A stretch of 64,000 nucleotides of DNA, taken from positions 2,232,001-2,296,000 of the forward strand of contig NZ_CP094264.1 in the NCBI RefSeq assembly GCF_023614235.1, written 5' to 3'. Origin of the DNA: Streptomyces sp. MRC013. GTDB lineage: Bacteria; Actinomycetota; Actinomycetes; Streptomycetales; Streptomycetaceae. Numbering within the stretch: position 1 is the stretch's first letter; the number at the start of each line of letters is the position of its first letter. Position numbers and translations under genes: made by a program. Shown one piece after another: positions 9,053-19,518 of this stretch. The notes under the pieces were generated by a model that was not told the DNA's origin, did not search any database, and worked only from the letters and a program-made list of their open reading frames with translations.

Positions 9053-11080
9053 TCAGGACTCCGGACGGTCCTCCGGGGCCGCCTCGGTGGTCTTCGCCGT
9101 CTCCACCGGCGCGGCCGCGGTCGCCGTCGCGGAGGTGGCGCCGTTGGTGAGCGCCAGCTCCTTCGGCGAGAGCACCGGCGGGCGCGTCGACGGCGTGCGC
9201 CGCGAGGAGCCGGTCCACGCCGGGCGCGGCGGGCGCTTCACGATCGGGGCGAAGACCTCGGCGATCTCCTCCTTGCCGAGCGTCTCCTTCTCCAGGAGCT
9301 GGAGGACCATGTTGTCGAGGACGTCGCGGTTCTCGACGAGGATCTCCCACGCCTCGTTGTGCGCCGTCTCGATGAGCTTCTTGACCTCCTCGTCGACCAG
9401 CGCGGCGACCTCTTCGGAGTAGTCGCGCTGGTGCGCCATCTCGCGGCCGAGGAAGGGCTCGGTGTTGTCGCCGCCGAACTTGATCGCGCCGAGCCGCTCG
9501 GTCATGCCGTACTGGGTGACCATCGCGCGGGCCGTGGCCGTGGCCTTCTCGATGTCGTTGGCCGCGCCCGTGGTCGGGTCGTGGAAGACCAGTTCCTCGG
9601 CGGCGCGCCCGCCCAGCATGTACGCGAGCTGGTCGAGCATCTCGTTGCGCGTGGTCGAGTACTTGTCCTCGTCCGGAAGGACCATCGTGTAGCCCAGGGC
9701 GCGGCCGCGGGACAGGATGGTGATCTTGTGGACGGGGTCGGAGTTCGGGGACGCCGCGGCGACGAGGGCGTGGCCGGCCTCGTGGTACGCGGTGATCTTC
9801 TTCTCCTTGTCCGACATGATCCGGGTCCGCCTCTGCGGTCCCGCGACCACGCGGTCGATCGCCTCGTCCAGCATCTCGTTGTCGATGAGCTTCTTGTCGC
9901 TGCGCGCCGTGAGGAGCGCCGCCTCGTTCAGCACGTTCGACAGGTCGGCGCCGGTGAAGCCGGGCGTGCGGCGGGCGACGGCGGCCAGGTCGACGTCGGG
10001 CGCGACCGGCTTGCCCTTCTGGTGGACCTTGAGGATCTCCAGACGGCCCTGCATGTCCGGGCGGTCGACCGCGATCTGGCGGTCGAAGCGGCCGGGTCGC
10101 AGGAGGGCCGGGTCGAGGATGTCCGGGCGGTTGGTGGCGGCGATCAGGATGACGCCGCCCTTGACGTCGAAGCCGTCCATCTCGACGAGCAGCTGGTTCA
10201 GCGTCTGCTCGCGCTCGTCGTGGCCGCCGCCGAGGCCCGCGCCGCGGTGCCGGCCGACGGCGTCGATCTCGTCGACGAAGACGATCGCCGGGGCGTTCGC
10301 CTTGGCCTGCTCGAAGAGGTCGCGGACGCGGGAGGCGCCGACGCCCACGAACATCTCGACGAAGTCGGAGCCGGAGATCGAGTAGAACGGGACGCCCGCC
10401 TCGCCGGCGACGGCCCGCGCGAGGAGCGTCTTGCCCGTTCCGGGCGGGCCGTAGAGCAGCACGCCCTTGGGGATCTTGGCGCCGACGGCCTGGAACTTGG
10501 CGGGCTCCTGGAGGAACTCCTTGATCTCGTGGAGCTCCTCGACGGCCTCGTCCGAACCGGCGACGTCGGCGAACGTCGTCTTGGGGGTGTCCTTGGTGAT
10601 CAGCTTGGCCTTGGACTTCCCGAAGTTCATGACGCGGGAGCCGCCGCCCTGCATCTGGTTCATCAGGAACAGGAAGACCAGGACGATCAGGACGAAGGGC
10701 AGCAGCGACAGCAGCACCGAGACGAAGGCGCTCTGCTTCGTCGGCGAGACCGTGTAGCCCTTGTCGATCTGACCGGCCTCGTACTTCTTCTGCAGCGTCA
10801 CGGCGAGGTCGGAACCCTGGGTCCCGATGTAGCTCGCCTGCACCTTGTCGCTGCCGTCGATCTTCTGGCCGTCCTTGAGGTCGACCTTGATCATCTGCTC
10901 GTCGCCGGTGGTCAGCTTGGCCTGATCAACCTGGTTGGTGGCGATCGCCTTGATGACCTTGGCGGTGTCCACCGTCTTGTAGCCGCCCGACGAGCCGACG
11001 ACCTGCATCAACACGACCACGGCGAGGACGGCCAGCACGATCCACATGACCGGCCCACGGAAGTATCGCTTCACGTCCAT
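9053..11080 (-). CDS. ftsH: ATP-dependent zinc metalloprotease FtsH
   Basis: 675 aa, complete. Membrane AAA+ protease that degrades misassembled membrane proteins and some regulators. N-terminal transmembrane helix at about 10-28, extracellular domain 30-118, second helix 119-141. Walker A GPPGTGKT at 211-218, Walker B FVDEID near 268-273, SRH-type RPGRFDR near 328-334, zinc site HEAGH at 433-437 with third ligand Asp509. The last 70 residues are a low-complexity Ser/Thr/Pro/Ala tail. Start at ATG 11080 ([10 protein letters not shown]) is the family start. Confidence 0.97.
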   Translation of the reverse strand: MDVKRYFRGPVMWIVLAVLAVVVLMQVVGSSGGYKTVDTAKVIKAIATNQVDQAKLTTGDEQMIKVDLKDGQKIDGSDKVQASYIGTQGSDLAVTLQKKYEAGQIDKGYTVSPTKQSAFVSVLLSLLPFVLIVLVFLFLMNQMQGGGSRVMNFGKSKAKLITKDTPKTTFADVAGSDEAVEELHEIKEFLQEPAKFQAVGAKIPKGVLLYGPPGTGKTLLARAVAGEAGVPFYSISGSDFVEMFVGVGASRVRDLFEQAKANAPAIVFVDEIDAVGRHRGAGLGGGHDEREQTLNQLLVEMDGFDVKGGVILIAATNRPDILDPALLRPGRFDRQIAVDRPDMQGRLEILKVHQKGKPVAPDVDLAAVARRTPGFTGADLSNVLNEAALLTARSDKKLIDNEMLDEAIDRVVAGPQRRTRIMSDKEKKITAYHEAGHALVAAASPNSDPVHKITILSRGRALGYTMVLPDEDKYSTTRNEMLDQLAYMLGGRAAEELVFHDPTTGAANDIEKATATARAMVTQYGMTERLGAIKFGGDNTEPFLGREMAHQRDYSEEVAALVDEEVKKLIETAHNEAWEILVENRDVLDNMVLQLLEKETLGKEEIAEVFAPIVKRPPRPAWTGSSRRTPSTRPPVLSPKELALTNGATSATATAAAPVETAKTTEAAPEDRPES

Positions 11081-11289
11081 CCATACGGAGCGATGCCGCC
11101 CCGTCCCTCCTGCCCGTAGGTAAATGCCGCTGTGAGAGTGTGAGACTACGTGCTGGCGTCTGGATCAGCACGAGTGTGGAAAAAAGCTGTTCTTCGGACG
11201 GTACCCCAGCTTTGTCGCCCGTGGCCGCCTTCCCCACGTCCAACGCGGAGAAGACGGCCGTGGTTCCCGGACCGCCGCGGCCCCGGTCG

Positions 11290-11853
11290 TCAGCCGCCGT
11301 AGACGTGCGGCGCGAGCGTCCCGACGAACGGGAGGTTGCGGTACTTCTCGCCGTAGTCCAGTCCGTACCCCACGACGAACTCGTTGGGGATGTCGAAGCC
11401 GATCCACTTCACGTCGATCGCCACCTTGGCCGCCTCGGGCTTGCGCAGCAGCGTGCAGACCTCCAGGGAGGCGGGCTCGCGCGAGCCGAGGTTGGACAGC
11501 AGCCAGGACAGGGTCAGTCCGGAGTCGATGATGTCCTCGACGATCAGGACGTGCTTGCCCTTGATGTCGGTGTCCAGGTCCTTGAGGATCCGGACGACGC
11601 CCGAGGACTGGGTGCCCGCCCCGTACGAGGAGACGGCCATCCAGTCCATGGTGACGGGGGTGGACAGGGCGCGCGCCAGGTCCGCCATCACCATCACGGC
11701 GCCCTTGAGGACGCCGATGATGAGCAGGTCCTTGCCCGCGTACTCCGCGTCGATCCTCGACGCCAGCTCGGCCAGCTTGGCGTCGATCTCTTCCTTGGTG
11801 ATGAGCACCGACTTGAGGTCGGCGCCCATGTCGTTCTGGTTCACCCGGGTCAC
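11290..11853 (-). CDS. hpt: Hypoxanthine phosphoribosyltransferase
   Basis: 187 aa. Purine salvage enzyme converting hypoxanthine/guanine plus PRPP to IMP/GMP. The PRPP-binding motif [14 protein letters not shown] is near residues 108-121, with [12 protein letters not shown] and [15 protein letters not shown] typical of the family. The start is uncertain: GTG 11853 (VTRVNQND) or GTG 11844; neither has a strong ribosome site. Follows tilS on the same strand, a conserved pairing, and precedes ftsH. Confidence 0.94.
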   Translation of the reverse strand: MTRVNQNDMGADLKSVLITKEEIDAKLAELASRIDAEYAGKDLLIIGVLKGAVMVMADLARALSTPVTMDWMAVSSYGAGTQSSGVVRILKDLDTDIKGKHVLIVEDIIDSGLTLSWLLSNLGSREPASLEVCTLLRKPEAAKVAIDVKWIGFDIPNEFVVGYGLDYGEKYRNLPFVGTLAPHVYGG

Positions 11854-11924
11854 TTTCGTTGCAGCCTGCGTCAGCCTGGACCGGCCTGGACGGCCTCCCG
11901 GCCGACGCCTCGGCCGGTTCTCGG

Positions 11925-12992
11925 TCAGCCTTGCCGGATGACCAGTCTGCCACCCTGGCGTCGGGCGACGACGCGGCCGGGCAGATTGATCGCGCCCTGA
12001 CCCCGCCATCCGGTGATCAGCCGGTCCAGTTCCTCGACGTGCCGGGCGAACAGCGAGCCGGCCGGGGCGCCCTCGGCGATGGCCGCGCGGCGCAGGACGC
12101 GGCGGCGCACGGCGGGCGGCAGCGCGTACAGCTTGGCGCACTCCAGCAGCCCGGCCTCGTCGCGGACGGAGGCGTCGGCCTCGGCGGCCCAGTGGTCCAG
12201 GGCGTCGGCGTCGTCGCGGCAGAGCTGCGCGGTACGGGCGAGGGCCTCCACCACGCCCTTGCCGAGCGACTTCTCCAGGGCGGGCAGTCCCTCGTGGCGC
12301 AGCCGGGACCGCGTGTACGCCGGGTCGGTGTTCATCGGGTCGTCCCAGACGGGCAGGGACTGGGCCAGGCACGCCTTGCGGGCGGTCTGGCGGTCGAGGT
12401 GCAGGAAGGGGCGGCGGTAGCGGCCGGCGCCGGAGACGGCGGCCATGCCGGACAGGGAGCGGATGCCGGAGCCGCGGGCGAGGCCGAGGAGCACCGTCTC
12501 CGCCTGGTCGTCGCGGGTGTGGCCGAGCAGGACCGCGGCGGCGCCCAGGCGTTCGGCGGCCTCGTCCAGGGCCGCGTACCGGGCGTCGCGGGCGGCCGCC
12601 TCGGGCCCGCCCTCGCGGCCGACGGTCACCGCGACGGCCTCGACCGGGTCGAGCCGCAGGGCGCTGAGCCGGGAGACGACCTCGGCGGCCCGCAGGTCGG
12701 AGCCGGGCTGGAGGCCGTGGTCGACGGTGACGGCGCCGGCGCGGACGGTCAGCTTCCGCGCCTCGAAGGCCAGGGCGGAGGCCAGTGCCATGGAGTCGGC
12801 GCCGCCGGAGCAGGCGACCAGCACCAGCGGCGGCCCGCCGGCGCCGGTCGCGGCCCGTCCGGGGGCGTCCGGGTGCGCGGGGGCGGCCGCCGCGGGGCAG
12901 GCGGCGGTGTTCCGGGAGACCTCGTTGAGTACGTCGTGGAGTACGCGGCGAACCGCCAGGCGTATCGCCGCGACCGCGGGATGGGGACCCAT
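11925..12992 (-). CDS. tilS: tRNA(Ile)-lysidine synthase
   Basis: 355 aa. Modifies C34 of the CAU-anticodon tRNA-Ile to lysidine so that it reads AUA. The PP-loop ATP pyrophosphatase motif SGGADS is at 62-67; HGLQPGSD and [10 protein letters not shown] are the other family blocks. ATG 12992 ([12 protein letters not shown]) is preceded by AAGGG. An Ala/Pro-rich insert lies at 30-55 before the PP-loop. Upstream of hpt in the same direction with a 71-bp gap. Confidence 0.94.
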   Translation of the reverse strand: MGPHPAVAAIRLAVRRVLHDVLNEVSRNTAACPAAAAPAHPDAPGRAATGAGGPPLVLVACSGGADSMALASALAFEARKLTVRAGAVTVDHGLQPGSDLRAAEVVSRLSALRLDPVEAVAVTVGREGGPEAAARDARYAALDEAAERLGAAAVLLGHTRDDQAETVLLGLARGSGIRSLSGMAAVSGAGRYRRPFLHLDRQTARKACLAQSLPVWDDPMNTDPAYTRSRLRHEGLPALEKSLGKGVVEALARTAQLCRDDADALDHWAAEADASVRDEAGLLECAKLYALPPAVRRRVLRRAAIAEGAPAGSLFARHVEELDRLITGWRGQGAINLPGRVVARRQGGRLVIRQG

Positions 12993-13200
12993 GTCCGGTG
13001 CCCTTCGTGGAGTTGGGGTGCCTCGGTGTGGAGTCTTGCCGGTCGGAACGGGTGGTTCGACCGATCGGATCGTCACTCAGCGTGTGTCGATCGTGACAGA
13101 ACACGGCCGTTACCCGAGCATCGCACGCCCACCACCCGTCCACGGTCCCTCGGACGGGTGATTGGGACGGCGCCGTTCCGGGGACCCCGGGCCCGGCCCC

Positions 13201-14328
13201 TCACTCCGCCCGGCCGTGCACCCTCGCCACCCACTCCGCCGGCCTGGCGATCTCCGCCTTGGTCGGAAGGGTGTTCGGGGAGGTCCACACCCGGTTGAAA
13301 CCGGCCATGCCGACCTCGTCGACGACGGCCCGGACGAACCGCTCGCCGTCGCGGTACTGGCGCAGCTTGGCGTCCAGGCCGAGCAGCCTGCGCAGCGCCG
13401 CGTCGAGGCGGGACGCCCCCGTGCGCGGCGCTGCTGGAACTTCTCGCGGATCTCCGCGACGGACGGCACGACCTGCGGGCCGACGCCGTCCATCACGTAG
13501 TCGGCGTGGCCTTCCAGAAGCGACATGACGGCCGTGAGGCGGCCGAGGATCTCGCGCTGCTCCGGGGTCTGGACCAGCTCGACGAGGGAGCGGCCGCCGT
13601 CGTCCTCCTCGGCCTCCGGGCGGGCGCCCGTGAAGGCCTGGACGGCGTCGCGGAGACGTTCCAGCACGGCCGCGGGGTCCATCTCGGTCGCTCCGAGGAA
13701 CGCCTGGATCTCGCCGCGCAGGTGGTCGCGCAGCCACGGGACGCCGGTGAACTGCGTGCGGTGCGTCTCCTCGTGGAGGCTCACCCACAGGCGGAAGTCG
13801 TGCGGGTCGACGGCGAGCTCGCGCTCGACGTGGACGATGTTCGGCGCGACGAGCAGGAGCCGCCCGCCGCCGTTCTCCCCCCGCGGGCAGCTCGCGGGTG
13901 GCGGGGGCGAAGGTCTCGTACTGGCCGAGGACCCGGGAGGCGAGGAAGGACAGCAGCACGCCCAGCTCCACGCCGGTCATCTTGCCGCCGACCGCGCCGA
14001 GGACGGCGCCGCCCGGACCGGCGGAGCGGCGCTTCGCCATCTTGTCCAGCAGCGGGGCGAGGAGCTCGCGGAAACCCGCCACGTTCGCCCGGATCCACCC
14101 GGCCCGGTCGACGACGAGGACGGGGGTGTCCTCGGGTTCGTGCCCCTCCGGGACCATGCGGGTGAACCCGCGGACGTGCTCCTCCGAGGCCTTGGCGTGC
14201 CGCCGCAGCTCCGCGACGACCTCCCGCGCCTCGTCGCGGCTCACCTCCGGTCCCGGCCGCACCAATCGGGTCGCGGTCGCCACCGCGAGATTCCAGTCGA
14301 CCATCCCGGCACCACCGATGCTCGTCAT
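13201..14328 (-). CDS. Zinc-dependent metalloprotease-like (DUF2342 type), interrupted by two compensating frameshifts
   Basis: About 375 aa when repaired. The N-terminus (MTSIGGAGMVDWNLAVA) and C-terminus (LDAALRRLLGLDAKLRQYRDG) are in one frame, while the middle, with the zinc-site-like LHEETHRTQF (HExxH), is in another. The frame changes at a six-G run (minus-strand sense) near 13877, where five would fit, and at a five-G run near 13420, where six would fit. Length is normal for the family and all segments are well conserved in style, so I treat these as likely sequencing errors. Family members sit beside dacB and tilS in Streptomyces; activity unproven. Confidence 0.75.
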   Translation of the reverse strand: MTSIGGAGMVDWNLAVATATRLVRPGPEVSRDEAREVVAELRRHAKASEEHVRGFTRMVPEGHEPEDTPVLVVDRAGWIRANVAGFRELLAPLLDKMAKRRSAGPGGAVLGAVGGKMTGVELGVLLSFLASRVLGQYETFAPATRELPAGGERRRAAPARRAEHRPRRARARRRPARLPPVGEPPRGDAPHAVHRRPVAARPPARRDPGVPRSDRDGPRGRAGTSPRRRPGLHGRPPGGRGGRRRPLPRRAGPDPGAARDPRPPHGRHVASGRPRRLRDGRRRPAGRAVRRGDPREVPAAPRTGASRLDAALRRLLGLDAKLRQYRDGERFVRAVVDEVGMAGFNRVWTSPNTLPTKAEIARPAEWVARVHGRAE

Positions 14329-14390
14329 GCGTCAACCGTACGTGCTCCGCGCCGCGGGGGAGACCCAGCGGACGCCCCGGCCGCCCCGGA

Positions 14391-15848
14391 TCAGGCGGCG
14401 GTCAGCGCGGTGGCGAGGGCGTCCAGGGCGGGCCGGGCCTCGTACGGGGACCGGGTGTTCGACGCGAGGAAGGCGAACGCCAGGAGGCGGCCGTCGCGGG
14501 TCACCGCCGTGCCCGCCAGCGCGTCCACGCCCGCCAGGGTGCCCGTCTTCGCGCGGACGAGGCCCGCGGCCGGGGAGCCGCCGGTGTAGCGGTCCTCCAG
14601 GGTGCCGCTGAAGCCGCCCACGGGGAGACCCGTCAGGACGGGGCGCAGCTCGGGGTGGGCGGGGTCGGCGGCCCGGGCCAGGAGGGCGGTGAGGAGGCGC
14701 GCGGAGACGCGGTCGCGGCGGTCGAGGCCGCTGCCGTCGGCGAGGACGGCGCCGTCCAGCGGCACGCCGAGCCGCCGCAGCCGCTCCCGCACCGCCCGCC
14801 CGGCGCCGTCGAAGCCGGCGGGGTGGCGGGTCGCCCGGGCCGTCGCCCGGGCCAGCGCCTCCGCCAAGTCGTTGTCGCTGTGCGTCAGCGTGCGCTCCAC
14901 CAGGGCGGACAGGGGGGCCGAGTGCGTCGCGGCGAGCCGCACCGCCCCGTGCGGGGCGCGGCCGGGCGCGGGGGCCGCCGGCACCCTCACCCCCCGGGCC
15001 GCGAGCAGCTCCGCGAAGGCGCGCGCCGTCTCCCGCGCCGGGTCCGCCGCGCGCGGGGCGGGGCCGGACGTGGAGCCGTCGAGGCGCCCCGCGCGGGTCA
15101 TGAGCGCCGTGACGGGGGCGATGTTGTCGTCGGCCCCGATCCGGTGCCGCACCGGCCCCTCGTACAGGGAGGTGTCGTACGTCAGGGCCGCGGGCGCGGC
15201 GCCGCGGGCGCGCAGCGCCTTCGCGGTGGCCGCCGCCAGGGCCTCCAGGCGGCTCCCGTCGAGCGTCGGGTCGCCGCCGCCGACGAGGGTGACCGTGCGG
15301 GCGTCCCGCGTCGCGACGACGGCGGTGGTGAGGCGGTGGCCGGGCCCCAGGGCGGAGAGGGCCGCCGCCGCGGTGGCGATCTTGACGGTGGAGGCCGGGA
15401 CCACGGGCGTCGCCGCCCCGTACCCGTACAGCGGGCGGCCGGTCGCCGCGTCCACCACGGACGCCGTGCGCGTGGCGCCGAGACCGGGGGCGCGCAGCAG
15501 CGGGTCGAGCACCCCGGCGAGGGCGGTCGCGGAGGCGCCCCGGACTCGGGCGGGCGCCGCCAGCGGCGCGAGGACCGCGGGGGCGCTCGGCGCGGGCGCG
15601 GGCGCGCGGCCGGCGGAGGGGCCCGGCGCGGCGGCCCGGCCGTGATGTGCGCCACCTGTGGCGACCCGGGCGGCCGCGCGGTCCCGTTCGGCCGTACGCT
15701 GACCCCCGTCCCAGGGACCGGCGAGACCCGCCGCCGTGGCGGCCAGGGCGACACCGGCGACGGCGGAGCCCGCGGCCAGCCGCAGCACGTTCCGCTCCAG
15801 CACGGCTGACCAGCCCCTTTCGCGAGCACTCGACTGCGTGAGGGACAC
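14391..15848 (-). CDS. dacB: D-alanyl-D-alanine carboxypeptidase/endopeptidase, peptidase S13 (PBP4) family
   Basis: 485 aa. Trims peptidoglycan stem peptides outside the membrane. Active-site motifs: STVK at 153-156, SDN in THSDNDLAEAL near 324, and KTGT near 430. A hydrophobic segment at about 22-42 exports or anchors the protein, followed by an Ala/Pro linker. GTG 15848 is used; an internal GTG (VLERNVLRLAAG) preceded by AAAGGGG is an alternative giving a shorter cytoplasmic tail. Divergent from ppa across 91 bp. Confidence 0.92.
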   Translation of the reverse strand: MSLTQSSARERGWSAVLERNVLRLAAGSAVAGVALAATAAGLAGPWDGGQRTAERDRAAARVATGGAHHGRAAAPGPSAGRAPAPAPSAPAVLAPLAAPARVRGASATALAGVLDPLLRAPGLGATRTASVVDAATGRPLYGYGAATPVVPASTVKIATAAAALSALGPGHRLTTAVVATRDARTVTLVGGGDPTLDGSRLEALAAATAKALRARGAAPAALTYDTSLYEGPVRHRIGADDNIAPVTALMTRAGRLDGSTSGPAPRAADPARETARAFAELLAARGVRVPAAPAPGRAPHGAVRLAATHSAPLSALVERTLTHSDNDLAEALARATARATRHPAGFDGAGRAVRERLRRLGVPLDGAVLADGSGLDRRDRVSARLLTALLARAADPAHPELRPVLTGLPVGGFSGTLEDRYTGGSPAAGLVRAKTGTLAGVDALAGTAVTRDGRLLAFAFLASNTRSPYEARPALDALATALTAA

Positions 15849-15939
15849 TTAACCACTGAGCTGGGCCACGAGCACGGCACCCCGGTGATCACGGCGGTCC
15901 AGTGACCCGACATTGTGATTGATCTTGGAGGAGCCACCC

Positions 15940-16434
15940 GTGGAGTTCGACGTCTGCATCGAGATCCCCAAGGGTTCGCGGAACAAGTACGAGGTGGACC
16001 ACGAGACCGGTCGCATCCGTCTCGACCGCCACCTGTTCACCTCGACCGTGTACCCGGCGGACTACGGCTTCGTCGAGGGCACCCTGGGTGAGGACGGCGA
16101 CCCGCTGGACGCGCTGGTCATCCTGGACGAGCCGACCTTCCCCGGTGTCCTGGTCAAGTGCCGCGCGGTCGGCATGTTCCGCATGACCGACGAGGCCGGC
16201 GGCGACGACAAGCTGCTGTGCGTCCCGGCGTCGGACCCGCGCATGGAGCACCTGCAGGACATCCAGCACGTGCCGGAGTTCGACCGCCTGGAGATCCAGC
16301 ACTTCTTCGAGGTCTACAAGGACCTGGAGCCCGGCAAGTCCGTCGAGGGCGCCGACTGGGTCGGCCGCGCCGAGGCGGAGGCCGAGATCGAGGCGTCCGT
16401 CAAGCGCCTGAAGGAGCAGGGCGGCGCCCACTGA
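15940..16434 (+). CDS. ppa: Inorganic pyrophosphatase
   Basis: 164 aa family I enzyme hydrolysing pyrophosphate to drive biosynthesis. Signatures: [25 protein letters not shown] and the metal-binding [12 protein letters not shown] 15940 is the start because GGAGGAG lies seven bases upstream and the protein begins MEFDV as in the family; an upstream extension is not conserved. Monocistronic, ending in a strong hairpin. Confidence 0.96.
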   Translation: MEFDVCIEIPKGSRNKYEVDHETGRIRLDRHLFTSTVYPADYGFVEGTLGEDGDPLDALVILDEPTFPGVLVKCRAVGMFRMTDEAGGDDKLLCVPASDPRMEHLQDIQHVPEFDRLEIQHFFEVYKDLEPGKSVEGADWVGRAEAEAEIEASVKRLKEQGGAH

Positions 16435-16451
16435 GACGGCTCCCCCTTCCC

Positions 16452-16497
16452 GCACCGCTCCCCCGGTCCCGGCCCCGCCGGACCGGGGGAGCGGTGC
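16452..16497 (+). terminator. Strong terminator after ppa
   Basis: Perfect 18-bp stem: GCACCGCTCCCCCGGTCC (16452-16469) and its exact complement at 16480-16497, with a 10-nt loop. No T-tract. Confidence 0.85.
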
Positions 16498-16836
16498 TGT
16501 GCGGACCGGGAGGCGGACGCGCTCGGTGCTCCGCCCCCGGTCCGGCCACCCGGCCCCCTTCCGCACCGCGCGGCACCCCGCCCCGCGCGCCCCGGGCCCC
16601 GCATCCCTCCCGCCCCGCGCGCGCCGGGCGCCCCGGGTGCCCGCCCCCGGGCGGACCGGGGGTACGCCCTTCCGACACCCGCGCGCCCCTTGGGCTCCAC
16701 GAGGCCGAGAGGTGCCCGTACATACTTGGACGGTGCGGGCGCCGCGCGGGTACGAGCGGTGCCGGGAGTAGGGCGCGGCGTCCCGGGCATGCGGAGACGA
16801 GCGGTCGGAACGATCAGGCGGGAGTGGGCGGGCACA
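16498..16836 (+). other. Intergenic region between ppa terminator and the ThrE-like gene
   Basis: About 340 bp of GC-rich sequence with many CGCGCGCC-like runs. I see no convincing gene. It should contain the promoter of the exporter gene, but I cannot assign boxes confidently. Confidence 0.5.
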
Positions 16837-18490
16837 GTGGTGGCGGAGCCGCACGGTTCGGAGGAGGACCGCAGACCGCAGCCGGACGAGGCGCACAGCG
16901 CCTTCACTCCGCCTGCCGGCGTGGAGCCGCCGGGCCCGCCCGAGGACGACCACCCCAGCTCGGAGTTCGCCGTCCCGGAGGGGTTCGCGGCGGAGCCGTC
17001 CGAGGAACCGGGGAGGTCCGCCTTCGCTCCGCCGTCGGCCTTCGACGCCCGGCTGGCCCACCCGGCGTACACCCCCGCGCAGGCGCTGCCGAAGGTCCGG
17101 CTGTCGAAGGACGCCCCGTGGCAGGACCGGATGCGGACCATGCTGCGGATGCCGGTGGGCGAGCGGCCGCTGGCCGAGCCGGCGCAGCGGCACGAGGAGG
17201 GCGCCGCCCCGGCCGCGCCCCGCGTGCTGGACCTGACGCTGCGCATCGGCGAGCTGCTGCTGGCGGGCGGCGAGGGCGCCGAGGACGTCGAGGCGGCCAT
17301 GTTCGCGATCTGCCGCTCGTACGGGATGGACCGCTGCGAGCCGACGGTCACCTTCACCCTGCTGTCGGTCACGTACCAGCGGTCGCTGGTGGACGATCCC
17401 GTGACGGCGAGCCGGATCGTGCGCCGCCGCGGCACGGACTACACGCGGCTGGTCGCCGTGCACCAGCTGGTCACGGACATCAGCACCGAGGGCGTCGACG
17501 TCACCCTGGAGGACGCCTACCGGCGGCTGGCGCTGATCCGCCGCAACCGGCACCCGTACCCCGGCTGGGTGCTGACCCTGGCGGCGGGCGGGCTGGCCGG
17601 TGCGGCGTCGGTGCTGCTCGGCGGCGGCGTGACGGTGTTCCTGATCGCCGCCGCCGGGGCGATGCTCGGCGACCGCCTGGCGTGGCTGGCGGCGGGCCGG
17701 GGGCTGCCGGAGTTCTACCAGTTCGCGGTGGCGGCGGTGCCGCCCGCGGCGCTGGGCGTGGCGGTGAGCCTGCTGCACGCGGGGCTGCGGCCGTCGGCGG
17801 TGATCACGGGCGGGCTGTTCGCGCTGATCCCGGGGCGGGTGCTGGTCGCGGCCGTGCAGGACGGCCTGACGGGCTTCTACATGACCGCCTCGGCGCGTCT
17901 GCTGGAGGTCGTGTACTTCTTCGTCGCGATCGTGGTGGGCGTGCTGACGACGCTGTACGTGGGCGTCCAGCTGGGCGCCCAGCTCAGCCCGGAGGGGGAC
18001 CGTCGCCCCGGTGGAGCGGCCGGGGGTGTCGATCCTCGCGGCGACGGCGCTGTCGCTGACCTTCGCGGTCCTGCTCCAGCAGGACCGTTTCACCGTGGTG
18101 TTCGTGATGCTGAACGGCGCGGTGGCGTGGTCGGTGTTCGGGGCGGTCGCGGTGACGGCCGGGGGGTCGGCGGTGCTGGCCACGGCGCTGGCGGCCGGGC
18201 TGGTGGGCCTCTTCGGGCAGCTGATGGCGCGGTACGAGCGGTCGACGTCGCTGCCGTACGTCACGGCGGCGATCGGGCCGCTGCTGCCGGGCTCCGCGAT
18301 GTACTACGGCGTCCTCAACATCGCGCAGAACAACATGGACGCCGGCTTCGCGTCGCTGGCGCGCGCGGCGGCGCTGGCGCTGGCCATCGCGATCGGCGTG
18401 AACCTGGGCGGCGAGCTGGCCCGGATGTTCCTGCGGGCGCCGGCGGCGGCGGCGACCCGCCGCGCGGCGAAGCGCACGAGGGGCTTCTGA
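16837..18490 (+). CDS. Threonine/serine exporter family (ThrE-like) protein, one frameshift
   Basis: About 550 aa when repaired. A Pro/Glu-rich N-terminus leads to the ThrE cytoplasmic domain (LDLTLRIGELLLAGGEGAEDVEAAM, then CRSYGMDRCEPTVTFTLL) and then two sets of about five transmembrane helices. The second set is in another frame; the switch lies at a five-G run near 17993-17997, where removing one G restores PEGTVAPVERPGVS. Probably a homopolymer error. Start: GTG 16837 gives VVAEPHGSEED; an in-frame ATG at 16789 is an alternative. Exports small amino acids in characterised homologues; substrate here unknown. Confidence 0.82.
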
Positions 18491-18496
18491 CGGCGG

Positions 18497-18522
18497 CGGC
18501 CGGCCGGGCGACCGGCCGGCCG
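18497..18522. terminator. Bidirectional hairpin between ThrE-like gene and dedA
   Basis: CGGCCGGCCGG (18497-18507), loop GCGA, CCGGCCGGCCG (18512-18522): a perfect 11-bp stem between convergent genes. Confidence 0.75.
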
Positions 18523-18563
18523 CGCGTGCCGGTGCGGCGCCCGCTCCCGGGGCGCCGGCGGGT

Positions 18564-19259
18564 TCAGCGCCTGGCGTGGCGGCCGCGCTGCGCGGGCGCT
18601 CCGGGGTCGCCCGGGGCCGCCGCGGACAGTTCGGCGGCCTTCTTCGCGTGGGAGCGGCCGCGGACGAACTCGACGACGATCGGGACCACCGAGAGCAGGA
18701 CGATCAGGATGAGGATCGCCTCGATGTTCTCCTTGATGAAGCCGATCTGGCCGAGGAAGTACCCGGCGACCGTGATGCCGGCGCCCCACAGCACGCCGCC
18801 GATGATGTTGTACGCGAAGAACGTCCGGTACTTCATCCGGCCGGCGCCCGCGACGATCGGCGCGAACGTCCGCACGATCGGCACGAAACGGGCCAGGACG
18901 ATCGCCTTCGGCCCGTACTTCTCGACGAACTCGTGGGCCTTGTCGAGGTTCTCCTGCTTGAAGACCTTGGAGTTCGGGCGGTTGAACAGCTTCGGGCCGA
19001 AGAACCGGCCTATCGCGTAGCCGACCTGGTCGCCGGTGATCGCGGCGATCACGATCAGCGTGCAGACCAGCCACAGCGGCTGCTGGATGTAGTTGCCCTC
19101 GGCGACCAGCAGGCCCGCCGTGAACAGCAGCGAGTCGCCCGGCAGGAAGGCGAAGAAACCCGACTCGGCGAAGACGATGAGCAGAATGCCGGGCAGGCCG
19201 TATTCGGAGATCAGGTAGTCCGGGCTGAGCCACTCCGGGCCAAGCGCAAGGGTCATCAC
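18564..19259 (-). CDS. DedA family membrane protein
   Basis: 231 aa with the DedA/SNARE-associated (VTT) fold: FAESGFFAFLPGDSLLFTAG near 32-50, GDQVGYAIGRFFGP near 76-90, and the signature Arg/Pro segment ARFVPIVRTFAPIVAGAGRM near 123-142, followed by GVLWG. DedA proteins are linked to lipid-carrier (undecaprenyl phosphate) recycling and membrane homeostasis. GTG 19259 immediately precedes ATG 19256; either may be used. Positively charged C-terminal tail. Confidence 0.92.
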   Translation of the reverse strand: MMTLALGPEWLSPDYLISEYGLPGILLIVFAESGFFAFLPGDSLLFTAGLLVAEGNYIQQPLWLVCTLIVIAAITGDQVGYAIGRFFGPKLFNRPNSKVFKQENLDKAHEFVEKYGPKAIVLARFVPIVRTFAPIVAGAGRMKYRTFFAYNIIGGVLWGAGITVAGYFLGQIGFIKENIEAILILIVLLSVVPIVVEFVRGRSHAKKAAELSAAAPGDPGAPAQRGRHARR

Positions 19260-19424
19260 GGGTTCCGGGCTCCTGGGTCGATGGGCGGGGACGGCTGCCC
19301 AAACGTATCAACGCTCCCGGCTCGCCCCCGGTTCCACCGGCCCCACGGACGCGCGGCCGGGCGGTGCGCGCGAACCGGACGACCGGATCCCGCCCCCGCC
19401 GGTCACCCCGCGTCACCGGTGGGA

Positions 19425-19463
19425 GGGCGCCGCCGGAGGCCCGTGGAACCTCCGGCGGCGCCC
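19425..19463 (-). terminator. Terminator after the MerR-family gene
   Basis: Perfect 15-bp stem: GGGCGCCGCCGGAGG (19425-19439) with its complement at 19449-19463 and a 9-nt loop, 56 bp beyond the stop of the minus-strand regulator. The rest of 19260-19518 holds no gene. Confidence 0.8.
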
Positions 19464-19518
19464 CGCGCCCGCTCCCGCCCCGGGCGCCCCCGTGCGCGGG
19501 CGGAAGCGGGCCGCGCCC

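Noticed and set aside
13201..14328. True pseudogene of the metalloprotease-like gene
   Set aside because: Two opposite one-base shifts in G-runs that together restore the frame, with good conservation in all three parts, fit sequencing error better than decay.
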